From Owenia fusiformis (taxonomy: Eukaryota > Annelida > Polychaeta > Sabellida > Oweniidae): DNA of 64,000 nt. Under the pieces are notes generated by a model. It saw nothing but the letters and a program-made list of their open reading frames with translations. It searched no databases and was not told where the DNA came from. Where the stretch lies: positions 2,914,001 through 2,978,000 of the forward strand of contig CAIIXF020000001.1 of NCBI GenBank assembly GCA_903813345.2, written 5' to 3'. This document shows positions 11,344 to 22,515 of this stretch, piece after piece. The position numbers were made by a program, and so were the translations under genes. Each line of letters begins with the position of its first letter. The stretch's first letter is position 1.

Positions 11344-11866
11344 TTACACAGACGTATCGTCAGTGTATCATGGCGGTACTACTTCCGGGACTAGGTTTCG
11401 GTAAGATTTTTTTATTTCCCGATTTACATCTATTTATAAGTCACGTTGTGGATCATAATTTGGCTCGAAGTTAAGGAAGATAGTCTAGTTTGAGAATGTG
11501 TCGATGGTTTAAGGTTTTATATATTAACGAAGACACAATTCACGTATTTAGTCCCTCGCTTTTGTTACACTGACGAACGACCAATATCAGTGTAATATTG
11601 GCAATATAAATGCCGATCGTCAGTGTAACAAAAGCGAGGGACTAAATATGTGAAATGCGTCTTCGTTAACATACCAAACCTAAAACCATCGACACATTTT
11701 CAAACTAGACTATCTCCCATAACTTCGAGCCAAATTATAATCCACATCGTGATTTATAAGTAGATGTAAATCGAGAAATAAAAATATCTTACCGAATTCA
11801 AATCCCGGAAGTAGTTCCGCCATGATACACTGACGATACGTCTGTGTAACTAGGTGGGTAGCAGTG
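11327..11866. mobile_element. 540-bp foldback element nested in the larger transposon
   Basis: Two arms of ~245 bp, nearly perfect reverse complements, are joined by a ~45-bp spacer. The ends are CACTGTTACCCACC and GGTGGGTAGCAGTG, flanked by TACAT at 11322-11326 and at 11867-11871 (5-bp target duplication). Each arm carries TATCATGGCGG followed by TTTCG|GTAAGATTTTT, an ATG plus splice donor arranged just as in the arms of the host element. It is therefore a related family that inserted into exon 2 of the older element. Confidence 0.85.
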
Positions 11867-12302
11867 TACATAGGCCTACATGTTCATCATGTCATAGCCT
11901 AATATGTATAACTACATTTGGAATGTGTACACATGTACCATCATTGTACCTGTATATGATGTGATTGCTTTTGCCTGCATTGGAACAACTTTACCGCGCA
12001 AATAGAGTACATGTAACATTTTATGTTATACTGTTGTAATCCGATCCTTTCAAAATGATGAACAAGGTATTGGTACTTTTACCCTGCGTGCAGAGTCTAG
12101 TTAAACTACACTCTGCCTAGTAGAGACCATATTACAGTTTAGTAGCCCCGCCCCCACGATGGTACGGTGACAGTTTGGATAATAATCACTTGTGACCTCT
12201 GCGCTGACCTTTCTTCTACCATTCAGCGAGCTTGAAGAAACATACGCCAAATGCGTTCTAATTAAATATGCGCATGTCATTGGTCAATTCCAGGCTCAAT
12301 GA

Positions 12303-12366
12303 TGACGTCAGAAGGAATGACTATATATAGAACGTCGGTCAAATTTGGCCGACGAACACTGACAAT
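12303..12366 (+). promoter_or_regulatory. CRE + TATA promoter-like site
   Basis: TGACGTCA (12303-12310, a perfect CRE) is followed by TATATATAG (12322-12330) and, ~40 bp later, an ATG at 12367 heading a 64-codon frame with no known similarity. This sits inside the transposon and could drive its transcription. Confidence 0.4.
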
Positions 12367-12892
12367 ATGGTTATTCTTTTTAACTCTTACATATATAATC
12401 ATGTATATCGTGTAAAACGTAATCGGTCGTATGTGACCAGAACGGTGGAAATAAGATCATTAAATGTAGACACTATCACAGAAAGAATAGTTGCCTCGTT
12501 GCAAGTCAAACATTGCCTCGTTTCATTGTTACAAAATGTAGACAGGTGCCTCGTTTCCTAAGTGAGAGAATTGAAATGTAAATATCTCAGCAATGTCTGT
12601 ATTGATTTCTAATTTGCAATCATATTATAAAACCGGAACTTATAAACTATTTACTTGCCAAATATTAAGTTTTAATTTGAAGGATAAAAGCACGAAAATT
12701 GTAAAAAACAAAAATCTTACTGAATGAATTTTTTTCACGCGCCGCCATTTTGATACGAGGCAAAACCTCCCTCGTTTCCAGTTCATCCCCAGTGCTTGAT
12801 CACCGTTTCCCCAAATATTGTATAATCAAATATGACTAGCCTTGTGGGTGTTACGGATTAATGGCCTATCATCACACTACCCTACCTCGATA

Positions 12893-12902
12893 GCGCATGC
12901 GC
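12893..12902. promoter_or_regulatory. NRF-1-type palindrome GCGCATGCGC
   Basis: A perfect GCGCATGCGC palindrome, the classical NRF-1 core of CpG-type promoters, just outside the transposon. No gene was recognised next to it. Confidence 0.35.
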
Positions 12903-13213
12903 GAATTTTTTGGCTTTCAATCAGGTCGCTTTTGAGTATATCGACTGCTTAGTGAAAAGGTTAATACGTTTGGTGCTCGGAGTGAGTCAATATTGCTATT
13001 CGCTGAACTTCAGTGGTGCAATAGTGAAGTCCATGTTCCAAGTTATATGATAGTTGAAGAAATACTGTAAATAATATCGTTTTAAATTTTAAAATATTTG
13101 ATATGTCATAGTACACGGTACACAGCTGCAAAAGTTGATCAATACAGGGTACAAGGAATGTAAATTGTTCAATAGTACAGGGAGCGAGAAAGTAAGCTGA
13201 TTATACTGACATA

Positions 13214-14271
13214 CGAGGCCCGATCAGAAAGTAAGTAACCAACTGCTCTCATTTTTTCATACTTCATTCAATCACACTGAAATTTTCACAGATGATGTAG
13301 AAAATATTAACCTATTAAAGAAGACCAAGGACAATGGGTTAGCGTCAATGTCATTGTTATGGCTGTTGCTATGGTGATTATTGTTTTGGGTAGGTGGGCA
13401 CCCTTTTGTAAGCGGCTTTGGAAGATGGTTTGTAGAGTTTTTTACATGCTGTATTCCTCCAAATGACCTAACGTTTTTTATGTAAGACTGAATAATTTGT
13501 TCTATGTATTATCACAATGGTAAAAAATAAATAAATAAATAAAAAAATAAAACTCCATTGTCTCATTTATAAGTCATCAACACAAAGATATCAAGGGTGT
13601 ATCTATCATAATGATGGTCATGATTCAGTCACAGTTTCAATCCAGTCAAATGTTTTTGAAGGGGGACTTTACTGCCATGATGACAATGGTCCACCTCCAC
13701 AGAATCAACATCACCGAAGATACAGTAGATTAAAGCATTTTTCATGGCCACACAACTACCCCAGGCTCACTATTCCCCAGACCTGGCCCCACGTGACTAA
13801 ATTATTTCCAAATGCAAAGATGTTGTAACGGAGAGTCCTTTTGGACAGCAATAAGACCATCATTAAAGCTTTCAATGGCAGTTTGCAGTCATTGAATGGT
13901 GCCATGTTGCACTTCTTTAAGGACGGGGTGAAACATTGCCTCAACTGCATTGACTTTGGTGGCGATTAATTTGAAGGACTATGTGTTAAAATGTAGTCTT
14001 ACATTTGAATTTGATATATTTGGAGGTATTAAAACGTATAGAAAAACTGTACAAATTATCTTCAAACGCCACTTAAAACAGGGTGCCCCGCCTACCGAAA
14101 ACAATTGTCACCATAGCAACAGCAATAACAATGGAATTGACGCTAACCCATTGTCCTTGGTCTTTTTTAATAGGGTAATATTTTCTCCATCATCTGTGAA
14201 AATTTGAATGTGATTGAATAAAGTATGAAGAAATGAGAGCAGTTGGTTACTTACTTTCTGATCGGGCCTCG
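13214..14271. mobile_element. Internally deleted mariner with ~200-bp inverted repeats
   Basis: The ends are CGAGGCCCGATCAGAAAGTA and its complement, flanked by the TA dinucleotide (13212-13213, 14272-14273), the Tc1/mariner target. The arms pair for about 200 bp, long for mariner. The centre retains the 3' half of a decayed transposase. The 5' half, including the first catalytic Asp, is missing. Confidence 0.9.
13670..13975 (+). pseudogene. Mariner transposase remnant
   Basis: Recognisable pieces on the + strand in shifting frames: a DNxPP-like stretch (~13680) for the second catalytic Asp, a 'YSPDLAP'-like segment degraded to Pro-Arg-Leu...Thr-Trp-Pro (~13765), and a C-terminal KHCLN-x4-FGGDYFE-like end (~13930-13970). 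Multiple frameshifts and stops make it non-functional. Confidence 0.65.
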
Positions 14272-17200
14272 TACTATGTCCCGATCTCATGTATATTTAC
14301 GTTGCAAACAGTGAAAATAATACTAAAAAGGCCGCCTGTTGATGCTTTGAGGTGTCATCAATTGTTATTTAATCCAAATAAAGTAAACATTATTTAGTAG
14401 ATTTAGACATGGGCTTTCAGGTCGTAAATGCATTTTAGTCATTAAATTAACAAGAACGCTAGATTATACGTGTTACTAGGGTATCAAATTGAAATAAAAT
14501 AACGAAATTAAATATAAATACGTAAGTGATAAATGACTATTGGCTATCAGGATTAATTACTATCCGCTATTCAGAATAATTAAAATTGCGTGAACGTCAT
14601 GTAAAGAATCTTTGTATATAACCCCTTGAATGGTCTAATTCACTACCGTCCTCAAAAACCGATCATTTAAAATAGTTTGTTCAAAATACCATCATGCCAC
14701 GACATTTTGTTCTTCACGATTTGCTGTAGAGGTGATATGACGTCGTATTTCTCTATTATTGTAAAAAACTAATACCAGATCGATGTAGTCTTATATGACG
14801 TGTTGAATGTCAGATGTTTTTGGATGGTATCTGCTCCAGTGATTTTACATTTAATCATGAAACGCTCATCACAAGACACCTCGAAACAAACATTATCCTC
14901 CTTGTGACAAGAGGAAAAATGTTTCACAATATGTTATGCCTTACGGCAAAGTAAAGATACATTTCTGGGACGACTATTTTGCATCTTAAGATTTTAGAAA
15001 GACAATTAATTCAGAATTAATTCACAAAAGTACAGTTGAATAACATACTGGAAAACGTATCCACATATAACACGATGACAAGCAGTTTAAATAACAGTTT
15101 ACTGGGGTTTTGTTACATATCAATGTAACATTTTCGAAGGGAAACTTACATGCTCCCTGTACGTTGACAGATTTACTGAAATGTATCGTGTATTGCATTA
15201 AGTTTTGCTTCACTGCGCCCACTATTATCTATCTTTGCCTATAGTGGTTTTTTGCCAACAATATTCTACAAACTGCTTGATGAATTAATTCTATGTCTGG
15301 TAGAACACTAAAAATAAATGTAAAATGTATTTTACGTTCAGAAATATGGAATTAAACCCACGTCCTCCATTTGCAACTTAGCTGTACCCTGTCTCCCTTT
15401 TAAACGTGGTCACGTGGTAGGGTAGTGTGATCATGTTTTTACGTCGACGGGATGATTACCAATGATTTTATCTTTTGTAATATACTTGGCCTTATTTTGA
15501 CTCAGATAATACGATTGACAACGGCGGAACAAAAATTTACATTTATTACATAAATGCACAATTAGTGTACAGTTTGTTATCTTATTTTCTTGTACCATCC
15601 TTTTAGGACCCCAATTTGTTCTCCCTCAAAAACCTTTTTATTTTTGATGACACATTGATAACATAATTTTGATGCACTTATGTATTCTTAAAACTCTAAT
15701 TTTGAAAACGGTGATTATTAAATGAAACATAAATTAATGTAATGTGAATATTCATTCTCGAGTATTTGAAGGTATACGTTTTTGAAAACTTGTGTGAACA
15801 AATCTAGATTTTATGCTGTATCACGATCTTTTGATATTAAAGTCAGTATTAGCTAATACCGGAAGAATTATTGTAACTAACCCTTCGTGTCTATTGTTAA
15901 ATTGTATGTAGGTCAATGTAGTTAATTTGGTTAAGGCATACGTTAGCATTTACAGTCATACATTGAATAGTCCTTATCGTAGATTATGATGCTTAACTAT
16001 ATTGCAAGAAATTGATTTATAAAACTTCTAAGAAAATCATAAATAGCTTACTTTCAGAAGGCCAAAATCAATTTCCAATGTATTGCAATAAACTCTAAGC
16101 AAGAGTACATCTTTTCAATGCATTGATAAATCGAATAACGAATTCAAGATACTTTGTGGCGAAATAAATCCCATTTTATTGATCTCATTTGAAATGATCT
16201 CGAAGTCACTCTTCGAATCAAACATGTCTTTTATGTTGTACGGGATTTGAATATCATACTAGAGATGTCAAGTTTATCCAGGTTTCCAACTGAGTATAAA
16301 AAGGTATCATTTAAGATCTTGTTTCACTGCTATAGTAGCTATGGAAAGAATTGAGCCCTCTGTTGGACCGAGGATGTAAACATGATCTGTTACTTATAAA
16401 TTTGGAGATATTCAGAATATCTATTAGCTTGCACCATTGATGAGTTTGTTGTAAACATTCTCCTCTTTGAATATTAGGCCCTGGGTATTCAAGTGACAGA
16501 TTCCCTCCAAAAGCCAAATCATCGACTTAAGTTGTATATCTGCGGAAGTTTGAAAAATATTAGAGCATTCATATGTATTCATCCATTAATAATAATTTGT
16601 TTATTTTTTTGAAATGTTATTCATGCTAATTTTAGTACAATGTGTTATAATTATTTATGACAAGGCAATGGCATAATCATTTGTGGCATAACATCGTTCA
16701 CATATATTTGCCTACCATCACTGTGACTTCAACAAAAACATTCCTCTTGAAATTCAAACTTTGCATCAAGCTGGTTGGGTAAGCGTAAGTTGCAAAGGGG
16801 AATGAACAGACTGAAGGTATGCGGTGTTTCTTTATTGGTATGAGTTTCTGAGAATTATACAGTGTAAGTAGCGATTGGTTCACAAATGTGCTCTGAAATG
16901 GAAAATCCTTTTCAGATTGTAGATTTTGACTAAATGAACCATTTCACGCGATCAGTATTGCCCAAGGATAAGCAAATCCACGCAAGCCATGGGAGGTCAA
17001 AATATAAGCCATAAATTCAATAAACAATAAATAGCCACTATGAATTCTTCTTGGTAATTCTGTTTTTAGTTTTAAGATTAAACCAGATGTGTTTATAGAA
17101 TTTGACCAAAGCCCATGCTGGTGTTTCAGTTTAACGAGTTTTACCACGGTTTGCTTTTGCAAATGTCCTAATGTTTGTTCGTTTATAAGTCGATCGTTCT

Positions 17201-17530
17201 GCCAATTTGCATTGTTTTAGATTTTTGAACTTGAAATCATTGTGTTTTGCAAAGCCATTAGTAACTTACAGCACAAATAATACTTTCCGATCGATCAGAT
17301 TCAGTAAAACAAACGTGCAGAACAAGGATCACATGCTTTACTACTTATATTCCAAAAGTCAATAACAATTTCAATGAAACTGAATTGCTATGTTTAATCT
17401 TTAAGACCCGACTACTTGTTTCCTGGTCGCATGCGACAATCAATTGATTCATCACTGATTATGTTTGAATATGGAAGCAATGATGAGTTCGATTGTAATG
17501 ACAGAACCTCATGATCACGTGATGAATTAC
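14272..17530. other. Intergenic, no gene recognised
   Basis: More than 3 kb of AT-rich sequence with only short, unsupported open frames (15022-15222, 16311-16517, 16698-16883, 16944-17162). The frame at 16311 may be a LINE relic, but no motif was firm. Confidence 0.5.
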
Positions 17531-17752
17531 AGTATAGGGTATACCAAAAATGCAACCCATCCTAACAATGCAATGGAGCAGATTCTTAAGATGCATGGCC
17601 AGTGAATTGGGCCCATACACAAGCTACAGTTAACTTAATAACATTGAATGAAGCTTAATTATGCCAAAATGGATGTGCCGTTTAACTCTATAGGTTAAAA
17701 AGTTATACATATTGTGGGTTGTATTTTTTGGTATACCCTGTACCCTGTATAC
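17531..17752. mobile_element. Foldback/MITE-like element
   Basis: ACAGTATAGGGTATACCAAA at the left is the near reverse complement of TTTGGTATACCCTGTACCCT at the right, with GGGTTG/CAACCC extending the pairing to about 28 bp. The interior (~150 bp) is non-coding. Confidence 0.65.
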
Positions 17753-18117
17753 CCTGCTCTTAGCGTTTCAAGTATAGTGCTGCTTTGTCTGACCTTTGTT
17801 CTCTGCCGAATCTTACTCCCACTTATGCATTTCAAAATCAAGTACTTAGAGTACTTAGTACCTCAATTAATTATAACTTAATGGAATCATGTCCTTATTG
17901 TAGTCAGTGACTATTGATTTCGTTATGGAATTGCTACTTTGTATTCGTTCACTTAATATTTGAATGATATCTATTGACCAGGTAAAAGTTTAATAGTAAT
18001 GCACAATAGGTACTTACAGATTCGGTGGTAATTAAACATGAATAATAAGTTTCCTTTCTATATTCGATATTATTTACTCTGTGGAAAGTCGTTCTTGAAC
18101 TTGAACCAGCACGAGAA

Positions 18118-18285
18118 TTAGCACGAGGAAAATATGTAAGCAATGACCAGAGAGAAGACAAGAAGCAATGGCGCAGAAAAAGAATGGTCATAAAAATACT
18201 CCAGCATACGAAGAAACTGTGTCAAATCAACCCATTCAAGAATTCCCTTAGTGTTATCACACTCCAAAACCACAAGACCGGCCAT
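18118..18285 (-). CDS. Possible 55-residue tail-anchored micropeptide
   Basis: An ATG at 18285 (CCATGGCC) opens 55 codons ending TAA at 18118. The predicted peptide has a soluble, acidic first half (MAGLVVLECD...LEWVDLTQF) and a C-terminal hydrophobic helix of about 19 residues (APLLLVFSLVIAYIFSSC) that would anchor it in a membrane. I do not recognise a family. Frames of this length arise by chance in AT-rich DNA, so the case rests on the start context and the single well-formed helix. An overlapping frame of 80 codons (17949-18191) shows no such structure. Confidence 0.3.
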   Translation of the reverse strand: MAGLVVLECDNTKGILEWVDLTQFLRMLEYFYDHSFSAPLLLVFSLVIAYIFSSC

Positions 18286-19431
18286 GGAAAATTTCTGTGT
18301 TGAAAAGCAAAAAAACTCATGAAGTTATGCCAGTCAAACACAAATAGCCTAAAGACATTCGTTCAACATAAAGTATCCAAAATAACAATACGCATGTTAA
18401 TGTAAAATCAAAAATAATTTATTTAATAATCTTTCATTTCATTCTGTGATGCCCAAGGACCAGTCTCCACGAACCTGAAGAAAATGAACACATGGTGGCT
18501 TACATATAACGCCTTTAGTTGCAAAATAGAGGCCCTTGCCACTAGAGTACATAAATGGAAGATTCAATTCCATTTCTTCAAGTCCGTGTAGACTAGTATC
18601 ATATACATTTGAAAGACATATGATCATTATGAATATGAGATTGCTGTACAAAGAATTATCTCCTTTGGTTTGGTTTTCTTTTTCGGTTGGCGACATAATA
18701 AAAGAACATCAACTTAGAATCACATACTTACACTATAAAGTCTCTAAGTGAGTCTATGATAGAATGCAATAGTTATACATTCGAACTTGGCCATTATATT
18801 TGATCATCTATAAAATTCGACTTTATATGGTTGAATTTCATGACTCAAGTCGGATTTGTTCATTGCGCCTTCCTTCAACAATATAAAACATGATATATCA
18901 CTTCATAAAAAAAGATATTCATGTCAATAGAATATAAAAATATTAAGAAAAACATCTATCATTGAATTTGTACATGCAATTTTCATATACACGAGAAGTA
19001 TCTTATAAACAGCATATCTATATAAAATGTCAATACAATCGTACACTTAATTAAAACGATGATAAACTAGCATTCAGTATAATGGACAATGGCGTGTTCT
19101 GATAACCTATCACAATCTCTCAATTTGTGTACAGACACTTCAAATGATTTGAAACATGCTATTTCTTATCCGATGATAGTTAAAACTAGTTTTGTTATAC
19201 ATTAACCCATTGTTTGGTTGTATTCTATAACAAACTATTTACATTTTTAAGACAATGTTTACATATTAAAGATAAATTAATATGTACACAGAACATCTGA
19301 TTGCCAAAGCGCAAACTCATCTATTAATTGTAAGATTTGCATATAAAGACCTATGGCGTCCATTACGTTTCACCCTCATTACTATAGGTGATCTTACATT
19401 AACTTTGGTCGCCATATTGAGCAAATCTGGG
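18286..19431. other. 3' flank of the disordered-protein gene
   Basis: No convincing gene. A minus-strand frame at 18439-18696 is followed by AATAAA (near 18420 on the minus strand) but has no recognisable features. The stretch may be 3' UTR of the gene at 19432-20532. Confidence 0.4.
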
Positions 19432-20532
19432 TCAGGTCTTTTCTTCATATACAACATGAATTGCCGTATCTGTCTGTTGCTTCTCTTCATAATCTATAGG
19501 GATTTCGGGAGGTGTCTCAACGCCTCGATCAACTCCCATGAGCCATGTAATAATCCTATCATCATATTCCCCGTCATCTGATCCAATATAGTCTGATTGA
19601 GAATCGTTTGACAATTGTCTTGAAACCTTAGTGGTTTCTCTGTGAAATTTTTCAAGTTGTTTTTTATTTAGTCCATTGGATGTAGAAGGCCGTTTTGGAA
19701 TTGGTGGTTTCTTGTCCATAACATTCGCTGTATATTCAGCGTTTATTTGCTTCTCCTCGTTGATTGCTTTTGGTGACACCGAATCAGTACTATGGCTCAT
19801 TTTTCTGTCACCAAGGTTTTGGTCAGAATAATTCCGCCTTATTTTATTCTTGTTAATGTCTGATGGTCTCGCTTTATTCTTACTCGTCACTGCACGTTTT
19901 ACCCCCTCGCCGTCCTTACCGATTGAAGTAAGGCTAAAATGTCTGACCCTTCCAGGTGATATAACAGGGGGCTCATTCGGGTCCTCATGAGTAAAGGTGG
20001 TTTCTTGGCACGTTACATTGCGTTTTGTTTCGAACAAAGTTTCTAATTTTTGATTTGGAGAAGGTCTTGATTCAGCGCACCATGAATTTGATTTGTGCAA
20101 TACCCGTCCTGGTGTCGCTTTATCAGCGTTTCTGACCCGATTTGAAAGTCTAGGTGTCCCATTTGTACTAGAATTAGATGATGCCACCGAATTATTACTT
20201 TGCATGCTCTTTGGACTGGCTAATGGAGAAGTTCTTTTACCAGTGTCGTCTCTTATACATTTCATGTCCAGAGAGATCTGTTCTGATCGTTCTGATGTTT
20301 TAATTTTTATTGGCAGTTTCGTGGGTAATCCAGGGACTGCAAGCATTATTTTCTGTTGAGATCGTGGTGTTAGTACTCTAGGAGTCCCCAGGTAGCTTAT
20401 TGGGCTGGGGTCTCGAGCCGATCGTGGCGTAACGGAACCATTGCTACTTGATTTCCCGTAGCCCCTAGGCGACTGACTCGCCAGAGAAGGATTTCCAATG
20501 GGAGGTAACTCACTCATGTTATTCCGCACCAT
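19432..20532 (-). CDS. Ser/Pro/Lys-rich, largely disordered protein
   Basis: 366 codons in one exon with a strong start (GACCATGG). Most of the protein is low-complexity and basic: Ser/Pro-rich N-terminus with several TPR/SPR sites (possible proline-directed kinase targets), Asn/Ser runs near residues 110-125, and basic clusters (NKNKIRRN). The last ~50 residues are different: an acidic patch, then DRIITWLMGVDRGVETPPEI and TDTAIHVVYE, which look like the conserved functional end. I do not recognise the family with certainty; a small proline-rich animal family is possible. Location and role unknown. Confidence 0.65.
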   Translation of the reverse strand: MVRNNMSELPPIGNPSLASQSPRGYGKSSSNGSVTPRSARDPSPISYLGTPRVLTPRSQQKIMLAVPGLPTKLPIKIKTSERSEQISLDMKCIRDDTGKRTSPLASPKSMQSNNSVASSNSSTNGTPRLSNRVRNADKATPGRVLHKSNSWCAESRPSPNQKLETLFETKRNVTCQETTFTHEDPNEPPVISPGRVRHFSLTSIGKDGEGVKRAVTSKNKARPSDINKNKIRRNYSDQNLGDRKMSHSTDSVSPKAINEEKQINAEYTANVMDKKPPIPKRPSTSNGLNKKQLEKFHRETTKVSRQLSNDSQSDYIGSDDGEYDDRIITWLMGVDRGVETPPEIPIDYEEKQQTDTAIHVVYEEKT

Positions 20533-20540
20533 GGTCGCAT
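20514..20540 (-). promoter_or_regulatory. Upstream ORF overlapping the start codon
   Basis: An ATG at 20540, eight bases before the main ATG and in another frame, opens an 8-codon frame that ends TGA at 20514, past the main start. If included in the mRNA it could lower translation of the main frame or allow re-initiation. Confidence 0.35.
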
Positions 20541-22410
20541 TTTATTGCATTTTGTTTTAGTCTTGTGTGCTCAGTCAACTCAAAGTTCCTTTGTGAAAAG
20601 TATAAACGATATAGACTCTATAGATTTTTAATTGCCTACGTACGTCAGTATCCACTTAACGTTCCTTATATCGAATATTATATAAGTGTAAACACTAGCT
20701 GTCTATTTTTGTATCGCCTTTAGTTGTTTACACCAGTCGTACTTGGAAATAATTTAAAAGTCACGTAGTTTCGTTGAATTTTTGTTCTGAATAGTGATCA
20801 TTGTTACTAAGACATCAATAACTATAATCCATCATTAGAAATGTCCCAACAAATCTGTTCTTGATTTCTTAGCAGCCGATAAAATATTTCGATAATCCAA
20901 CAGCTTACTTTTGAGATCCTGATTTATCGCTACTTTTAGTGTTTAAGATAAGGTAACACCAACGAATGTATTCTCATCGGCGATCATCGATAATTTAATA
21001 TTTGTTTGAAGGTCGAGAGGCATTGTTTTTCAAGTGCAAATCAAAAACTCTGACCGTTACATACACTCCTATTGTTTCACAAATCCACGGCATTAAGCCT
21101 GGCTCTTGAACCGAGTTAGTTTTTTACGGACCATTTTAACACTTTCATTTGCGTCCACTCACACATCAAACAGGTTACAGACGTTCAACTTAATATTTCC
21201 ACTTTCTCCATTGTGTGTATTCCATTGTATGTATAAGACAGTTAAAAGCGTCTGAGCTCTCGCAAGTGTTTTCCTTTCTAATTTTAACTTGAAATTCCTA
21301 ACTTAGTATCGGGTAGCCCGATCCTTAGACAAGAGACTGATCTACTCTTCACACTTTCACTGCTCTCAAGAGCTCTGTCAATCCAATACTACAATAGTGG
21401 AGCGAAAGAGTGTTGTGCGCATGCGCTAGAACAATCACTCAGACTGCTCATGTTCTGCAATGAAATGGAAACCATCATTTTAACAATAGAAGTATTACTT
21501 AAAGCAGGTGCCCTTAGCCTTCTTAACAAGATTGGTTTCGTGTTGCGTTCTCATACGTACAATAGCGATTGTGTTCGGGCCTATTTACCAAAATTAAGCT
21601 TTAGCTCATTTCGTGGGACATTGTGGAAAGAACTTATAGAGTAAACGTTTTTGAAATGAATTGAATGCTTAATGAAATTATTCTTTGATTAAGATATGAA
21701 GAAAAGTAAGTCAATGCTCAATAAATCATGTCATGATCAATATATCGTAATATATACGGTCTGTAAGTTTGGGATGATTTCTTTCAATCTCAATGTCAAT
21801 GTATCTTTCACAATGTGGTCAACAACCGGATTCAGCTATTCAATGATACGATTGTTTATCTTCATGTTTACAGATGTTCGATATTAATCAATATTTACAT
21901 TGGGTATTTAATATTATTTACCAATGACGGGGCAAAAATAAATGACCTGACCCTGAGTATTTGTGTTACCCGGGGCGCTTGTCTTGACTATATACACAAT
22001 GACATCAAATACAGACATTAGTTTATAACTTTTCAAGATCAGCCATCGTCTTTTAAAGTCACCTGTCTATATCGATTGGGTGGAACTATCTAAGATCAAC
22101 AGATATCAACATCAGGTAATACTTACATGTATATGGTCTCTTACAACATCACATAATAAACCCGCATGTTGCTTGATATAATTCCCAATCTATACATTTT
22201 TGAGTGGATTAAAGTGGAGATTATTGTGATAATCCGACTTGATCTCCGTCTAAAGGACCCCCCCCGCCCTGTTAATACACGTAACATTTTCTACATTTGA
22301 AATTTTACATTATCTCATTCTTTGAAATTCGGAATGATTGTTACCATTAATGTGAATGTTTGTACCAATGTTTTGGAAGCCATATTTGTCTACATAATAT
22401 TATTAGAATA
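20541..22410. other. 5' flank of the minus-strand gene, no other gene
   Basis: AT-rich sequence with a probable promoter near 21.4 kb (see NRF-1 site) and no coding evidence. Confidence 0.45.
21417..21426. promoter_or_regulatory. NRF-1-type palindrome GCGCATGCGC
   Basis: A perfect GCGCATGCGC ~890 bp upstream of the minus-strand start at 20532, with ATCCAAT nearby at ~21381. It may mark that gene's promoter if the 5' UTR is long or spliced. Confidence 0.4.
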
Positions 22411-22412
22411 TT

Positions 22413-22515
22413 TATTATACCATTAGCGCCACATCAATGGCAAACGCCTTGACCACTGGCACTAACAGGGGTTTAATGTGTATACAGTCCATTCGAAGGC
22501 CGTAGGCTCGCATCC
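22413..22515 (+). repeat. Degenerate tRNA-like SINE fragment
   Basis: ATTAGCGCCACATCAATGGC resembles a diverged A box region and GAAGGCCGTAGGCTCGCATCC resembles a B-box arm (GGTTCGAATCC), with an unusually long spacer. Weak but plausible old tRNA-derived repeat. Confidence 0.3.

Larger units (their letters stand above)
10726..12794. mobile_element. 2.07-kb DNA transposon with ~250-bp terminal inverted repeats
   Basis: The left arm 10726 to ~10980 is repeated inverted at ~12545-12794. The ends are CACTGGGGATGAACTGG and its complement, flanked by CTTGAT at 10720-10725 and 12795-12800, a 6-bp target duplication. Subterminal AAACGAGGCA words recur several times just inside each arm and are candidate transposase-binding sites. 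The inside carries one short spliced reading frame, a nested foldback (11327-11866) and a TATA-type promoter (12303). No DDE transposase was recognised, so it is non-autonomous or of an unrecognised superfamily. CACTG ends recall the CACTA/Transib-type groups, but the TSD length does not settle it. Confidence 0.85.

Noticed and set aside
16311-16517. Minus-strand frame as LINE or gene
   Set aside because: No firm motif; short and AT-rich.
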